From a virus: DNA of 42,882 nt. The translations under genes and the position numbers were made by a program. This document shows, piece after piece, positions 6,528-13,448 of this stretch. Location of the stretch: IMG/VR virus record IMGVR_UViG_3300043602_000084, positions 1 through 42,882 of that record, one strand, 5' to 3'. The stretch's first letter is position 1, and each line of letters starts with the position of its first letter. The notes beneath the pieces are model-generated. The model did no database searches, was not told the DNA's origin, and saw only the letters and a program-made list of their open reading frames with translations.

Positions 6528-6555
6528 TTGACGCTGCGCTTCGCTGATCCATAGT
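6528..6555 (+). promoter_or_regulatory. possible sigma-70 promoter for the exonuclease operon
   Basis: TTGACG at 6528-6533 and CATAGT at 6550-6555 are separated by 16 bases and give a reasonable -35/-10 pair for rightward transcription. If it is used, the transcript starts near 6562 and the 10-bp array becomes its 5' leader. A second TTGACA at 6612-6617 lacks a well-spaced -10 box. Confidence 0.35.
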
Positions 6556-6680
6556 CATCGGTGTACGCAAATAGACGCCTATAGTTATGGGGAAACACCA
6601 ATAGCTATCTGTTGACACCTATAGACATGTATAGACGTGTGTGGACGGCTATAGACAGATATAGCCACTTGGGAACCTGG
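6551..6680 (+). repeat. array of thirteen 10-bp units in exact helical phase
   Basis: Units start every 10 bases from 6551 to 6671. ATAG occurs at 6551, 6571, 6581, 6601, 6621, 6631, 6651 and 6661, always at the first position of a unit; the five other units (6561, 6591, 6611, 6641, 6671) begin with G. A rough consensus is RTAGACRYST. The array ends two bases before the ATG of the exonuclease gene, so it covers the ribosome-binding region. Ten-base phasing places every copy on the same face of the helix, as for iterons or a cooperative operator. Confidence 0.75.
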
Positions 6681-6682
6681 CG

Positions 6683-7606
6683 ATGGGGATCGAGCGCCGC
6701 CTGATCACCGACCGGAATGAATGGCTGGCGTGGCGCAAGCAGGACGTCACCGCCTCGCGCGTTGGCGCTCTGTTCGGCGTCCATCCTTATGAGACCGCGC
6801 TGCGGCTTTATGCCGAGAAGCGCGGTGTCGAATTCCCCGACGCCGACAACAAGACCATGCGCCGCGGCCGATGGTTAGAACCCGCGGTTGCCAAAGCCGT
6901 CGAGGAATTGCGACCGGAATGGAAGCTCGAGGCACCGAACGTCTACCTGCGCGATCCCGATCTGCGGCTCGGCTGCACGCCCGACTTCTACATTCACGAC
7001 CCGGTGCGCGGCCTCGGCGTCCTGCAATGCAAGACCGTGGCGCCCAGTGTCTATGCCCGCGACTGGCTTAACGGCAGCGAGATCCCGTTCTGGATCGTGC
7101 TCCAGGCGCTGACCGAGATGATGCTGGCCGATGCCGCGTTCGGTGCCGTCGCCGCGCTGCTGGTCGACGCGCACAACATGGACTGCGTCATCCTCGAGGT
7201 GCCGCGCCATGCCGACAGCGAGTTGAAGATCCTGGTTGCGGTCAGGAATTTCTGGCGCAACGTCGCCGACGGCATCGAGCCCGATCCCGACTTCGCCCGC
7301 GATGCCACCGTGATCAGGCTGCTGATGCCGCGCGAGACGCCCGGAAAGGCAATCGATCTCGCCGGCAATAATGAAGTGCCAGATTTACTCGCCCGCCGCG
7401 CTGAACTGTGCGAGCGCATCCAACAGGACGCCGCAACCTGCGAAACAATCGAAAGTGAATTGAAACACCTGATGGGTGCGGCTGAAGCCGTTACTGGATT
7501 ACCGGGCTGGCGCATCACTTATAAGACCACCGACCGCGCAGGCTACACGGTCGCACCAAAAACAATGCGCGTCCTGCGCATCTATGACCGGCGTCATCAA
7601 CGCTAA
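6683..7606 (+). CDS. YqaJ-like viral recombinase (lambda-exonuclease family)
   Basis: A 307-residue PD-(D/E)XK exonuclease of the YqaJ type that resects double-stranded ends to feed the RecT annealase encoded downstream. The start WLAWRKQDVTASRVGALFGVHPYETALRLY matches the family. Catalytic candidates are Glu66 in RGRWLEP, Asp101 in CTPDFYI and Gln115-Cys-Lys117 in LQCKTV. The C-terminal part (residues 225-275) is helical. It opens the rightward operon directly behind the 10-bp array; the ribosome site is weak (GGGAACC), which may mean that translation is regulated by that array. Confidence 0.85.
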   Translation: MGIERRLITDRNEWLAWRKQDVTASRVGALFGVHPYETALRLYAEKRGVEFPDADNKTMRRGRWLEPAVAKAVEELRPEWKLEAPNVYLRDPDLRLGCTPDFYIHDPVRGLGVLQCKTVAPSVYARDWLNGSEIPFWIVLQALTEMMLADAAFGAVAALLVDAHNMDCVILEVPRHADSELKILVAVRNFWRNVADGIEPDPDFARDATVIRLLMPRETPGKAIDLAGNNEVPDLLARRAELCERIQQDAATCETIESELKHLMGAAEAVTGLPGWRITYKTTDRAGYTVAPKTMRVLRIYDRRHQR

Positions 7607-7623
7607 AAAGAGGAGATAGCGAC

Positions 7624-7875
7624 ATGCCCTTCATCGACCTCAACTCACATCGCACCTACGCCGCGGTTAGGAGTTGGTCGAAAAAGGAAAATCAAAGGGC
7701 TAAGGAACGTAGAAGGTTAGCAATATCACGCATCATCGATCTTCGTGTCGAGGAAGCACACACGCTCGCCGACATGATGGATACGGACTACGCTCGAAAG
7801 CAAATGCTGGCAATCGCTAGAGGTTATGATCGTTTACTTCAGTATACGCACCAAAGAACGGAAAACCGCAAATGA
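7624..7875 (+). CDS. hypothetical protein, 83 aa
   Basis: No recognised family. The protein is small, strongly basic in its first half (SKKENQRAKERRRLAISRI) and mostly helical, so nucleic-acid binding is possible. A good ribosome site (AAGAGGAG) precedes the ATG, and its stop overlaps the next start as ATGA. Base composition is lower in GC than the flanking exonuclease and recT genes, as for the gene that follows. Confidence 0.65.
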   Translation: MPFIDLNSHRTYAAVRSWSKKENQRAKERRRLAISRIIDLRVEEAHTLADMMDTDYARKQMLAIARGYDRLLQYTHQRTENRK

Positions 7876-8666
7876 GCAGCAAGTCCATCGGTGAGGTTGC
7901 CTATACGAAACCTCTGAGGCTTTGCGGCATGGAGGAATTGGCAGCGCGTCAGCACGTCATACAACCAAGCGGCGGAATTTTATTCGCACGAGCCACCGCA
8001 CACGAGCGCAAGCAGAAAGATACAGCACGGCAACGTATTCTCAATTTATTCGACCCAGTGGCATGGCCCGGTAATCTACGAATGCTAACAATGCCTGGCA
8101 TACATTGGCGATTTGAACGCCTATTGTTGGGCGCACGCGAAAACGGATGGCTGCAGCACCAGCGCACCAATCCCAAGCGGACATACTTCACCTGTGCGGA
8201 GAACGATCGCGCTATTTATTATGCCGCGATCGCTCAAATGCCAGGCCTCCACGCCAATCAACCGCTGCAACGAATAAAGCACCATCAATTCGCTGAGATG
8301 GGCTACAAGACGCATTATGCTGCGCTTTTCTTTGCCAACATCGACGACATGATGATGATAACAGATTGGAATACGGGATGGGATGCAGTGTGGCTTGATT
8401 ATACCGGACCAATTTCCTTGAGACGATTGAAGATTATCGAGCGCTTTTATTACAGTTCGGCAGTGCATCACATTTTGATCATAACCGCGTTGCGGGCTCG
8501 CTGGGATAGGGACACGACGATTGCCATCGAAAAGGCAGGCGGACACTCACGATGGCTCCGTAAGCATCTGGACGGTGAAGTTCTGCACGATCTTGAATAC
8601 CAAGACAGCGTCCCGATGTCTCAATTCGCGATTCGAAAGGACCGTTGGAAATCACCTCTCTGTTGA
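7872..8666 (+). CDS. hypothetical protein, 264 aa, possible methyltransferase-like fold
   Basis: I do not recognise the family. Visible segments are LFDPVAWPGNLRMLTMPGIH near residues 59-78, a likely strand-loop DAVWLDYTGPIS around 176-187, then HHILIITALRARW and a closing YQDSVPMSQFAIRK. The order of a D-containing strand followed by a helix and another hydrophobic strand loosely resembles the second half of a Rossmann-type SAM methyltransferase, but there is no clear glycine-rich motif. The gene lies between the exonuclease and recT and is clearly lower in GC (about 50% by eye) than both, suggesting a later acquisition. Confidence 0.6.
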   Translation: MSSKSIGEVAYTKPLRLCGMEELAARQHVIQPSGGILFARATAHERKQKDTARQRILNLFDPVAWPGNLRMLTMPGIHWRFERLLLGARENGWLQHQRTNPKRTYFTCAENDRAIYYAAIAQMPGLHANQPLQRIKHHQFAEMGYKTHYAALFFANIDDMMMITDWNTGWDAVWLDYTGPISLRRLKIIERFYYSSAVHHILIITALRARWDRDTTIAIEKAGGHSRWLRKHLDGEVLHDLEYQDSVPMSQFAIRKDRWKSPLC

Positions 8667-8688
8667 TCAGACAACACAAGGACGATCA

Positions 8689-9759
8689 ATGACCGACACC
8701 GGCCTCACCGCCGTCGCCACCTCTGTGAACAAGCCGCCGATCGTGGTGATGCGCGAACGGTTCGAGTCGCGAAAGGACGAACTCAAGAAGGCGCTGCCCT
8801 CCGACGTATCGCCGGATGTTTTCATCCGAGCTTTCATGACAAGCGCGCAGCTCAATCCAGAGCTTCAAGCCTGCACTTGGCAGTCGCTATGGGAAGCTGC
8901 CTTGCGTGCTTGCCGCGACGGGTTATTGCCCGATGGCGTCGAGGCTGCAGTTGTGCCGTTCAAGTCGAAGGCACAATACATTCGTATGTACGGCGGCGTG
9001 TTGCGTCAGTTCCGCCGTAGCGGCCAATTCAAATGGCTGAAAACCGATGTCGTGCGCGAGGGCGAGAAGTTCGAACACTGGGTGACCAACGCCGGCGAAC
9101 ATTTCCTGCACGTACCCGGCGACAATTTCAACGCGCCGATCATCAAGGCTTACGCGCTGGCAACGACCAAAGACGGCGGCGAATTCTGCAAGGTGATGTC
9201 GCGGGCCGAGATCGACAAGCACCGCTCATTTTCCCGCGCGCAACGAGATGACAGTCCTTGGAAAGTCTGGTTCGAGGCGATGGCGCAAAAGACCGCCATC
9301 ATTCAACTTGCGAAGATCCTTCCGAATGCGCGCGATCTCATGGGCGAGGAAGAAGAAGAACTGCCCGAGCAGCTCGACGCGCCAGCCACCGCACCAACGC
9401 CGATCGCACGCGCGCCTGGCGCTGCCGCCGCGCTTGAACAATTCGCAGCTTCCCCGGCCGATCCCGACACCCAAGTGGCGGTCAGGGAGGAAGGCGAGGG
9501 GCGGGACACGACCGACGCCGCATCCGCCGCACGGATCGCCGACGACCGTGATCCCGCCTCCGCCGATGATGATCACTTCGAGCATTTCCAAAACGTCGCG
9601 GCATTCAAGCGCGGCCAAGAGGCCAAGGCCGCCGGTCATGCGCGCAAAGCGATCCCACCGGAATATCGCGAGAAAGATCGCACGCGCGAGGCACTCTGTT
9701 GGGAAGCAGGCTGGGCCGGCCAGTCAATGCCGGAATTCACGGAGGAAGATCATGACTGA
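8689..9759 (+). CDS. recT: RecT-family single-strand annealing protein with C-terminal RMF-like segment
   Basis: A 356-residue annealase partner of the YqaJ-type exonuclease. Residues 20-215 match RecT: FIRAFMTSAQLNPELQACTWQSLWEAALRACRDGL with LLPDG, AQYIRMYGGVLRQFRRSG, and SPWKVWFEAMAQKTAIIQLAKILP. A disordered acidic/Ala-Pro linker follows. The last 55 residues (FKRGQEAKAAGHARK, IPPEYREKD, EALCWEAGWAGQ) resemble ribosome modulation factor-type motifs seen appended to phage proteins in Rhizobiales. ATG 8689 has AAGGA ahead; upstream extension would run into the previous gene. Confidence 0.87.
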   Translation: MTDTGLTAVATSVNKPPIVVMRERFESRKDELKKALPSDVSPDVFIRAFMTSAQLNPELQACTWQSLWEAALRACRDGLLPDGVEAAVVPFKSKAQYIRMYGGVLRQFRRSGQFKWLKTDVVREGEKFEHWVTNAGEHFLHVPGDNFNAPIIKAYALATTKDGGEFCKVMSRAEIDKHRSFSRAQRDDSPWKVWFEAMAQKTAIIQLAKILPNARDLMGEEEEELPEQLDAPATAPTPIARAPGAAAALEQFAASPADPDTQVAVREEGEGRDTTDAASAARIADDRDPASADDDHFEHFQNVAAFKRGQEAKAAGHARKAIPPEYREKDRTREALCWEAGWAGQSMPEFTEEDHD

Positions 9760-10054
9760 CAGACTGGCTGATCTAGTGCTGGGACTGCAACGCATGGCCG
9801 AGAGCGCGCGGCTACGCGGCGACGATCTGCGGCACCTGCAGGCGCAGGAAACCCACGAGCACATCGCTTGGCTCGATCATCTGTTGAACATGGTGGGAAA
9901 GGTCAACACCGTCCTGATGGAGGAGCGAAAGAAGTTCCTCCCGGTCGAACGCGAGCGCGTGCATCAGCTCCCGCAGGATGAGTCGATTCCGCGCGTCATC
10001 ACCAAGGGACCGCTGCCTGCGCATCTGCGGCCCAAGGAACAGTCCACCGGGTGA
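9752..10054 (+). CDS. hypothetical protein, 100 aa
   Basis: No recognised family. Mostly alpha-helical with a likely coiled coil in residues 10-60 (MAESARLRGDDLRHLQAQETHEH, then LLNMVGKVNTVLMEERKKF) and a Pro-rich tail. The start overlaps the end of recT by 8 bases and is preceded by GGAGGAAG, so it is probably co-translated with the annealase. Confidence 0.68.
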   Translation: MTDRLADLVLGLQRMAESARLRGDDLRHLQAQETHEHIAWLDHLLNMVGKVNTVLMEERKKFLPVERERVHQLPQDESIPRVITKGPLPAHLRPKEQSTG

Positions 10055-10290
10055 CCGTCATGACGCAAGCGCCAGAGTCGATCATGGCATTCACCGCGCT
10101 GGTCAATCGCCTCATCGAAATCGACCGCAGCGAAGGCTTGGACAACGCAGAAATCCATCGTCGGCTGACCATCCAGGCGCTGCTGATGGCGGCCGACATG
10201 CACTGCGAGAGCGGCGGAAACGATGCGTCATTCATGCACATGGCGCGCCGCTCGCTGGCGTTGGCGCGCACCGGAGCGGTTGAACAATGA
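10051..10290 (+). CDS. hypothetical protein, 79 aa
   Basis: No recognised family. A short helical protein with two Met/Ala-rich helices (TIQALLMAADMHCESGG and MHMARRSLALARTG). GTG at 10051 overlaps the upstream stop as GTGA; ATG at 10060 is an alternative start. The stop overlaps the next gene's start as ATGA. Confidence 0.62.
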   Translation: MTVMTQAPESIMAFTALVNRLIEIDRSEGLDNAEIHRRLTIQALLMAADMHCESGGNDASFMHMARRSLALARTGAVEQ

Positions 10291-10490
10291 AACAACCCGA
10301 CGAGGGCGGCCTATACACCATCGCCCAGGCCCAGGAGGCGCTGCACTGCAGCCGCGCCCAGATTTACAACTTGCACAACAAGGGCCGCCTCGAACTGGTC
10401 AAGCTCGAGAGCTCTACCCTCGTGACCGAGCGGTCGGTGCGCAAACTGATCAAGGAATTAATGGAAAAGCCTATAGTTCCAAGGGGTTAG
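10287..10490 (+). CDS. excisionase/MerR-like helix-turn-helix protein
   Basis: A 67-residue DNA-binding protein with a winged-helix MerR/Xis pattern: GLYTIAQAQEALHCSRAQIYNLHNKGRLELVKLESSTLV. Such proteins direct integrase towards excision or act as small regulators. The integrase gene follows 276 bases further on with one small gene between, which supports an excisionase-type role. The start overlaps the previous stop as ATGA. Confidence 0.75.
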   Translation: MKQPDEGGLYTIAQAQEALHCSRAQIYNLHNKGRLELVKLESSTLVTERSVRKLIKELMEKPIVPRG

Positions 10491-10541
10491 CACCACTTGC
10501 AAAATATGCGGAAATAGCATATTTTATTGGGAGTGATTTTA

Positions 10542-10769
10542 GTGAGCCGAGCGCCGAGTAATTTCCGCCAGCAAGATGTAGCCCGCGCGATCAAGGCGGC
10601 CAAAGGCAGCGGCCTCGATATCGTGAAGGTCGAGATCGACCCGAAAACGAGCAAGATCACGCTGGTGGTGAAGAAAGATAAGGACGACGAGATTTCAACG
10701 CCGGTCAGTGAATGGGCAACCGCCTCGACTGACTGGGCATTACCGAAACGAAAGCTGAAACGAAAATGA
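10542..10769 (+). CDS. conserved small protein upstream of integrase, 75 aa
   Basis: Begins (V)SRAPSNFRQQDVARAIKAAK from GTG at 10542, with GGGAG 9 bases ahead; the frame is open from a TTG at 10527 but that start lacks a ribosome site. Proteins with this start (SRAPSNFRQ.DV.RA..AAK..G..) commonly precede phage integrase genes in Rhizobiales; their function is unknown to me. Residues 28-45 form a small beta hairpin (IVKVEIDPKTSKITLVVKK). The stop overlaps the integrase start by 4 bases. Confidence 0.72.
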   Translation: MSRAPSNFRQQDVARAIKAAKGSGLDIVKVEIDPKTSKITLVVKKDKDDEISTPVSEWATASTDWALPKRKLKRK

Positions 10770-11818
10770 GAACGCGCAAATACCGATGGATTAACGTTTT
10801 TCGCAGCAAGAAAACCGGCGGCATTTATGTCTACTTCCGCCGGCCAGGACAGAACGGCAGCATCTCGCTCCCCACCACCATCGGCTCGTCGGAGTTCGAT
10901 GCCGCCTATGCGGCCGCGGTGCATGGGCAGAACGTCGCGCAAGCGGCAGCCACGACGCGCTCCGGGCTGGGATCGATCAACGCCACCGTGGCGCAGTATC
11001 TGGACTCCAGTGCTTTCACCGTCCTGGGCACCGGCACGCAGGGCTTGCGGCGCGGGCTTCTCAACAAGTTCTGCCGCGCGCACGGCGACAAGCGGATCGC
11101 GACCCTCGACCGGGATTATATCGAGCGCCTGCTGCAGGACATGCCGACGCCGGTGGTCGCGCGCACCTTGCTGCTCGCGCTGCGCCCGCTGATGGCGTTC
11201 GCCAAGACCGCGCAGTTGATCTGCGTCAACCCAACCGACGGCATCAAGATCAAGCTGCCGAAGTCCGATGGTCACCACACCTGGACCGAGGCCGAGATCA
11301 CCCAGTTCCAAATGCATCACCCGATGGGCACCATGGCGCGGCTCGCCCTCGAACTGATGCTGGAACAGGGCATGCGGCGCAGCGACGTGATCCGCGTCGG
11401 CCGCCAGCACATGCGCAAAGGCGAGATCACCATCACCCAGATCAAGACCGGCGCCGAGGTGACGCTCGAGGTGAGCCCCGAGCTGGCGCAGGCGATCGCC
11501 GCCTATCCGAGCGGCCACCTGACGTTCTTGACGACTGAGGCGGGTGCGCCCTTCACCGAGAAGAAGTTCAACGACTGGTTTCGCAGGCAGACCAACGCCG
11601 CCGGCCTCCCGGCGCGCTGCGTGCCGCATGGCCTGCGCAAAGGCTTCGCGCGGCGCCTGGCCGAGGCCGGTTGCTCGACCTCGGAGATCGCCGCCTCGAC
11701 CGGCCACCTGACGCTGCAGGAGGTCGATCGCTACACCAAGAAATATGACCGCAAGCGCGGCGCTAAGGCCGCCATGGCCAAGAAGCGCGCCGCCCATGCC
11801 CTCGAGACTGCGGCATGA
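10766..11818 (+). CDS. int: tyrosine-type phage integrase
   Basis: A 350-residue site-specific recombinase that inserts and excises the phage genome. The N-terminal 60 residues are a small beta-rich arm/core domain, residues 70-160 the SAM-like core-binding domain and 172-330 the catalytic domain. Catalytic residues are visible: Arg204 in EQGMRRSD, Lys227 in TQIKTG, His288 and Arg291 in VPHGLRKGF, His314 in STGHLT and the nucleophile Tyr323 in VDRYTKKY. It is complete. Its position inside the window, not at an end, shows that the sequence is not bounded by att sites. A candidate attP region lies about 600 bases downstream. Confidence 0.93.
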   Translation: MRTRKYRWINVFRSKKTGGIYVYFRRPGQNGSISLPTTIGSSEFDAAYAAAVHGQNVAQAAATTRSGLGSINATVAQYLDSSAFTVLGTGTQGLRRGLLNKFCRAHGDKRIATLDRDYIERLLQDMPTPVVARTLLLALRPLMAFAKTAQLICVNPTDGIKIKLPKSDGHHTWTEAEITQFQMHHPMGTMARLALELMLEQGMRRSDVIRVGRQHMRKGEITITQIKTGAEVTLEVSPELAQAIAAYPSGHLTFLTTEAGAPFTEKKFNDWFRRQTNAAGLPARCVPHGLRKGFARRLAEAGCSTSEIAASTGHLTLQEVDRYTKKYDRKRGAKAAMAKKRAAHALETAA

Positions 11819-12042
11819 CTCGCGATCCGCTCATCATCTGGACGGTGTACGATCACCCGCGCGATTATCCCGACAGCTTCGTGGCCCGCCGCAGCGAGGT
11901 CACTGGCGGCGTTGTACGGTTGACCACTGACATGTTCGTGGCCGATACGCTGGGCGAGCTGCGCGCCCTGCTGCCGCCGGGGCTGCATTGCCTGCCGCGC
12001 TATCCCGACGACCAGCCGCATATCGTCGAGGTGTGGTTATGA
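11815..12042 (+). CDS. conserved phage protein, 75 aa
   Basis: No named family. The start overlaps the integrase stop as ATGA. It opens with LIIWTVYDHPRDYPDSFVARR and ends with LPRYPDDQPHIVEVWL, a pattern often seen in small phage proteins encoded near integrases or regulators. It is a compact soluble domain without signal or membrane segments. Confidence 0.68.
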   Translation: MTRDPLIIWTVYDHPRDYPDSFVARRSEVTGGVVRLTTDMFVADTLGELRALLPPGLHCLPRYPDDQPHIVEVWL

Positions 12043-12163
12043 GCCCTGCCATTGAGGCTGCAGCCTGATGGCAGCGAGCAACAAATGATTGGCGCAGAAT
12101 AACAACTTTTACACGACGGCAGATGCTATTCATTCCAAATTGAAAACAGAAAGAGAAAGCAAA

Positions 12164-12427
12164 ATGACACCGATGACAAAATTCTGGATGTGTTTCGCAT
12201 TCGGATCGACGATCATATTCGGGCTCTCGATAGCGATATGGCCTCCTCCACCACGTCCGGCCCAGCAGCAAGAGTCGTGGGAGTATTTGAAACGAAAGGT
12301 TTTGACCGCTTGCGATCTCCTGCATGAAGGTCATCCGGATCGCCCGCACGAGGCTGTTTGCGGACCACCGCGAAAGGGTGGGAGATACCGCGAACCAGGG
12401 CAACGCCCAGGCGAGGTCATCCGATGA
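12164..12427 (+). CDS. small membrane protein, 87 aa
   Basis: No recognised family. The protein starts MTPMTKFWMCFAFGSTIIFGLSIAIWP, a single N-terminal transmembrane helix or uncleaved signal, followed by a Pro/Arg-rich soluble tail with two Cys. ATG 12164 is preceded by AGAAAGAGAAAG; an open frame extends upstream to 12089 but without a convincing start. The 121 bases before it (12043-12163) hold no gene. Could be a superinfection or lysogeny accessory factor; this is only a guess. Confidence 0.5.
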   Translation: MTPMTKFWMCFAFGSTIIFGLSIAIWPPPPRPAQQQESWEYLKRKVLTACDLLHEGHPDRPHEAVCGPPRKGGRYREPGQRPGEVIR

Positions 12428-12640
12428 CTGCCAGAAATCTACAAACCAATCCGCACGGTTTGTAGATTGGTTGATTTAACGCAATGGATTCAATGCTTTG
12501 GTTTTTGCGGGATAATACGTTCTGAATTGACCCAGGCATTGATATCTTTCAGCTTTTTGCCAGATGCTACAAACTTAGACGCCCCGCGCCGCTTTGAGAA
12601 CTAAAGGCTTTTTGCTGCGACTTACAAACTTTCCAGCTTT
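12428..12640. other. candidate phage attachment region (attP)
   Basis: The mostly non-coding stretch after the integrase group contains the motif TACAAAC at 12440, 12568 and 12623 in direct orientation and once inverted in the hairpin at 12457-12464; the last two share TACAAACTT. Repeated short arm-type sites near a perfect inverted repeat are what a tyrosine integrase attP looks like. No tRNA-like core was recognised, so the call is tentative. Confidence 0.3.
12436..12468. terminator. perfect 12-bp hairpin downstream of the integrase group
   Basis: AATCTACAAACC (12436-12447) and GGTTTGTAGATT (12457-12468) are exact complements with a 9-base loop. The site lies between the rightward small genes and the convergent leftward gene at 12622-12861, where a terminator is expected, but no clean T-run follows. 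The arm sequence TACAAAC recurs at 12568 and 12623, so the element may instead belong to an integrase attachment region. Confidence 0.45.
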
Positions 12641-12861
12641 ACGAAGCATTCCATGCAGATGCGCTTCGGCTTGCGCGGGGCATGCCAGCGGTACTGCACG
12701 TCGCGCCCACAATGGCTGCAGACGCCTTTCAGGTTGTCCTCAAACGGCGACGGCGTGCCCCATGGCACGCACACCACAAAGGCAACCTTCTCTGCTTCCT
12801 CGTCCGAAACGACGGTGATCGGTGGCAGGCCGGGGAGGCGCAGCTTTTTGTCGTCGCTCAT
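12622..12861 (-). CDS. zinc-knuckle hypothetical protein, 79 aa
   Basis: Two CxxC pairs, VCSHCGRDVQYRWH and RICMECFVKLE, about 20 residues apart indicate a small zinc ribbon; the first half contains VAFVVCVPWGTPSPF. No named family recognised. GAGGATCGGCC ahead of the ATG gives a good ribosome site. It is transcribed away from the CCTAGG repeat array and XRE gene, so it may be controlled by the same operator region. Confidence 0.66.
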   Translation of the reverse strand: MSDDKKLRLPGLPPITVVSDEEAEKVAFVVCVPWGTPSPFEDNLKGVCSHCGRDVQYRWHAPRKPKRICMECFVKLESL

Positions 12862-12890
12862 GGCCGATCCTCACGCAATCACCCGATCAG

Positions 12891-12934
12891 TCCTAGGCCG
12901 AGTCCTAGGCTGCGTCCTAGGCTGAATCCTAGGC
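12891..12934. repeat. four tandem 12-bp repeats with palindromic CCTAGG core
   Basis: TCCTAGGC occurs at 12891, 12903, 12915 and 12927, exactly 12 bases apart, with variable 4-base spacers. Each unit contains the palindrome CCTAGG. The array fills the gap between the leftward zinc-knuckle gene and the rightward XRE regulator gene, so it is probably an operator array for that regulator or another dimeric protein. It is too short and too regular for a CRISPR. Confidence 0.7.
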
Positions 12935-12953
12935 CCGCGTATCGAACAAAAAT

Positions 12954-13448
12954 ATGCGAAAAATGAAACAATTCTTTTATGCGAAAATTGAAAATGGTCG
13001 TGACGAACTTGTGACAACGTGCAACCTTGATGATGTCTGGGAGGACCGCACACCACAGGAAAGAGGTGCGGCCTTGACGAACATCATTAATCCACGATTA
13101 GGGAAACGTCTGCGCCAAATCCGCGAAGCCCGCGGCCTCTCACAAGGCAAGCTCGCCCAGTTGATCGGCGTCAGCGTCGGCACAGTGCAGAACTACGAGC
13201 ACAGCCGTAACCGCATCCCCGCCGATCGTATCGAGCCGATTGCGATGGAGCTGCAATGCCGGCCCGCCGATCTGCTGATGCCGCCGGATGCGCCGCCACC
13301 ACCTCCGCGCCGCCGCCACCTCATGTCCCTTTGGCTCGTCGCCGTTTTAACGGCGGCTCCGGTTCCTGCGTGGCCGCCACAGCTCGCCCTCGAGCTTGAG
13401 CAGATCGCGGATAAGTTTGAGCGGATCAATCCCGATGATCTCGCATAG
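12954..13448 (+). CDS. XRE-family transcriptional regulator
   Basis: A lambda-repressor-like HTH lies at NPRLGKRLRQIREARGLSQGKLAQLIGVSVGTVQNYEHSRNRIPADRI, followed by a short tail with DLLMP and a Pro stretch. The frame is open from ATG 12954, but that start has no ribosome site and opens in AT-rich DNA; TTG at 13074, with AGGAAAGAGG ending 7 bases ahead, is an attractive alternative giving a 124-residue protein that starts just before the HTH. The 3' 102 bases overlap the convergent XRE gene at 13347-13631, so the C-terminal 30 residues are antisense to it and may carry little function. Probable early or lysogeny regulator. Confidence 0.78.
   Translation: MRKMKQFFYAKIENGRDELVTTCNLDDVWEDRTPQERGAALTNIINPRLGKRLRQIREARGLSQGKLAQLIGVSVGTVQNYEHSRNRIPADRIEPIAMELQCRPADLLMPPDAPPPPPRRRHLMSLWLVAVLTAAPVPAWPPQLALELEQIADKFERINPDDLA

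Larger units (their letters stand above)
6307..6682. promoter_or_regulatory. divergent control region between gcrA-like and exonuclease genes
   Basis: This 376-base stretch has no gene and separates leftward and rightward operons. It holds several inverted repeats (6402-6432, 6471-6493, 6501-6508) on its left side, a possible rightward promoter at 6528-6555, and an array of 10-bp units from 6551 to 6680. It most likely carries the promoters of both operons and their operators; an origin of replication is also conceivable because of the iteron-like array. Confidence 0.7.

Noticed and set aside
6551-6680. Decamer array as coding sequence
   Set aside because: A 10-base period is not a multiple of three and no frame is open through the array with plausible composition.
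10487-11797. 436-codon open frame on the minus strand
   Set aside because: It is antisense to the integrase, whose catalytic residues are all present; the minus frame has the Arg/Gly/Leu-rich composition of a shadow frame in GC-rich DNA.
12891-12934. Short tandem repeats as a CRISPR
   Set aside because: Units are 8-12 bases with 4-base spacers; CRISPR repeats and spacers are about 25-40 bases each and no cas gene is present.
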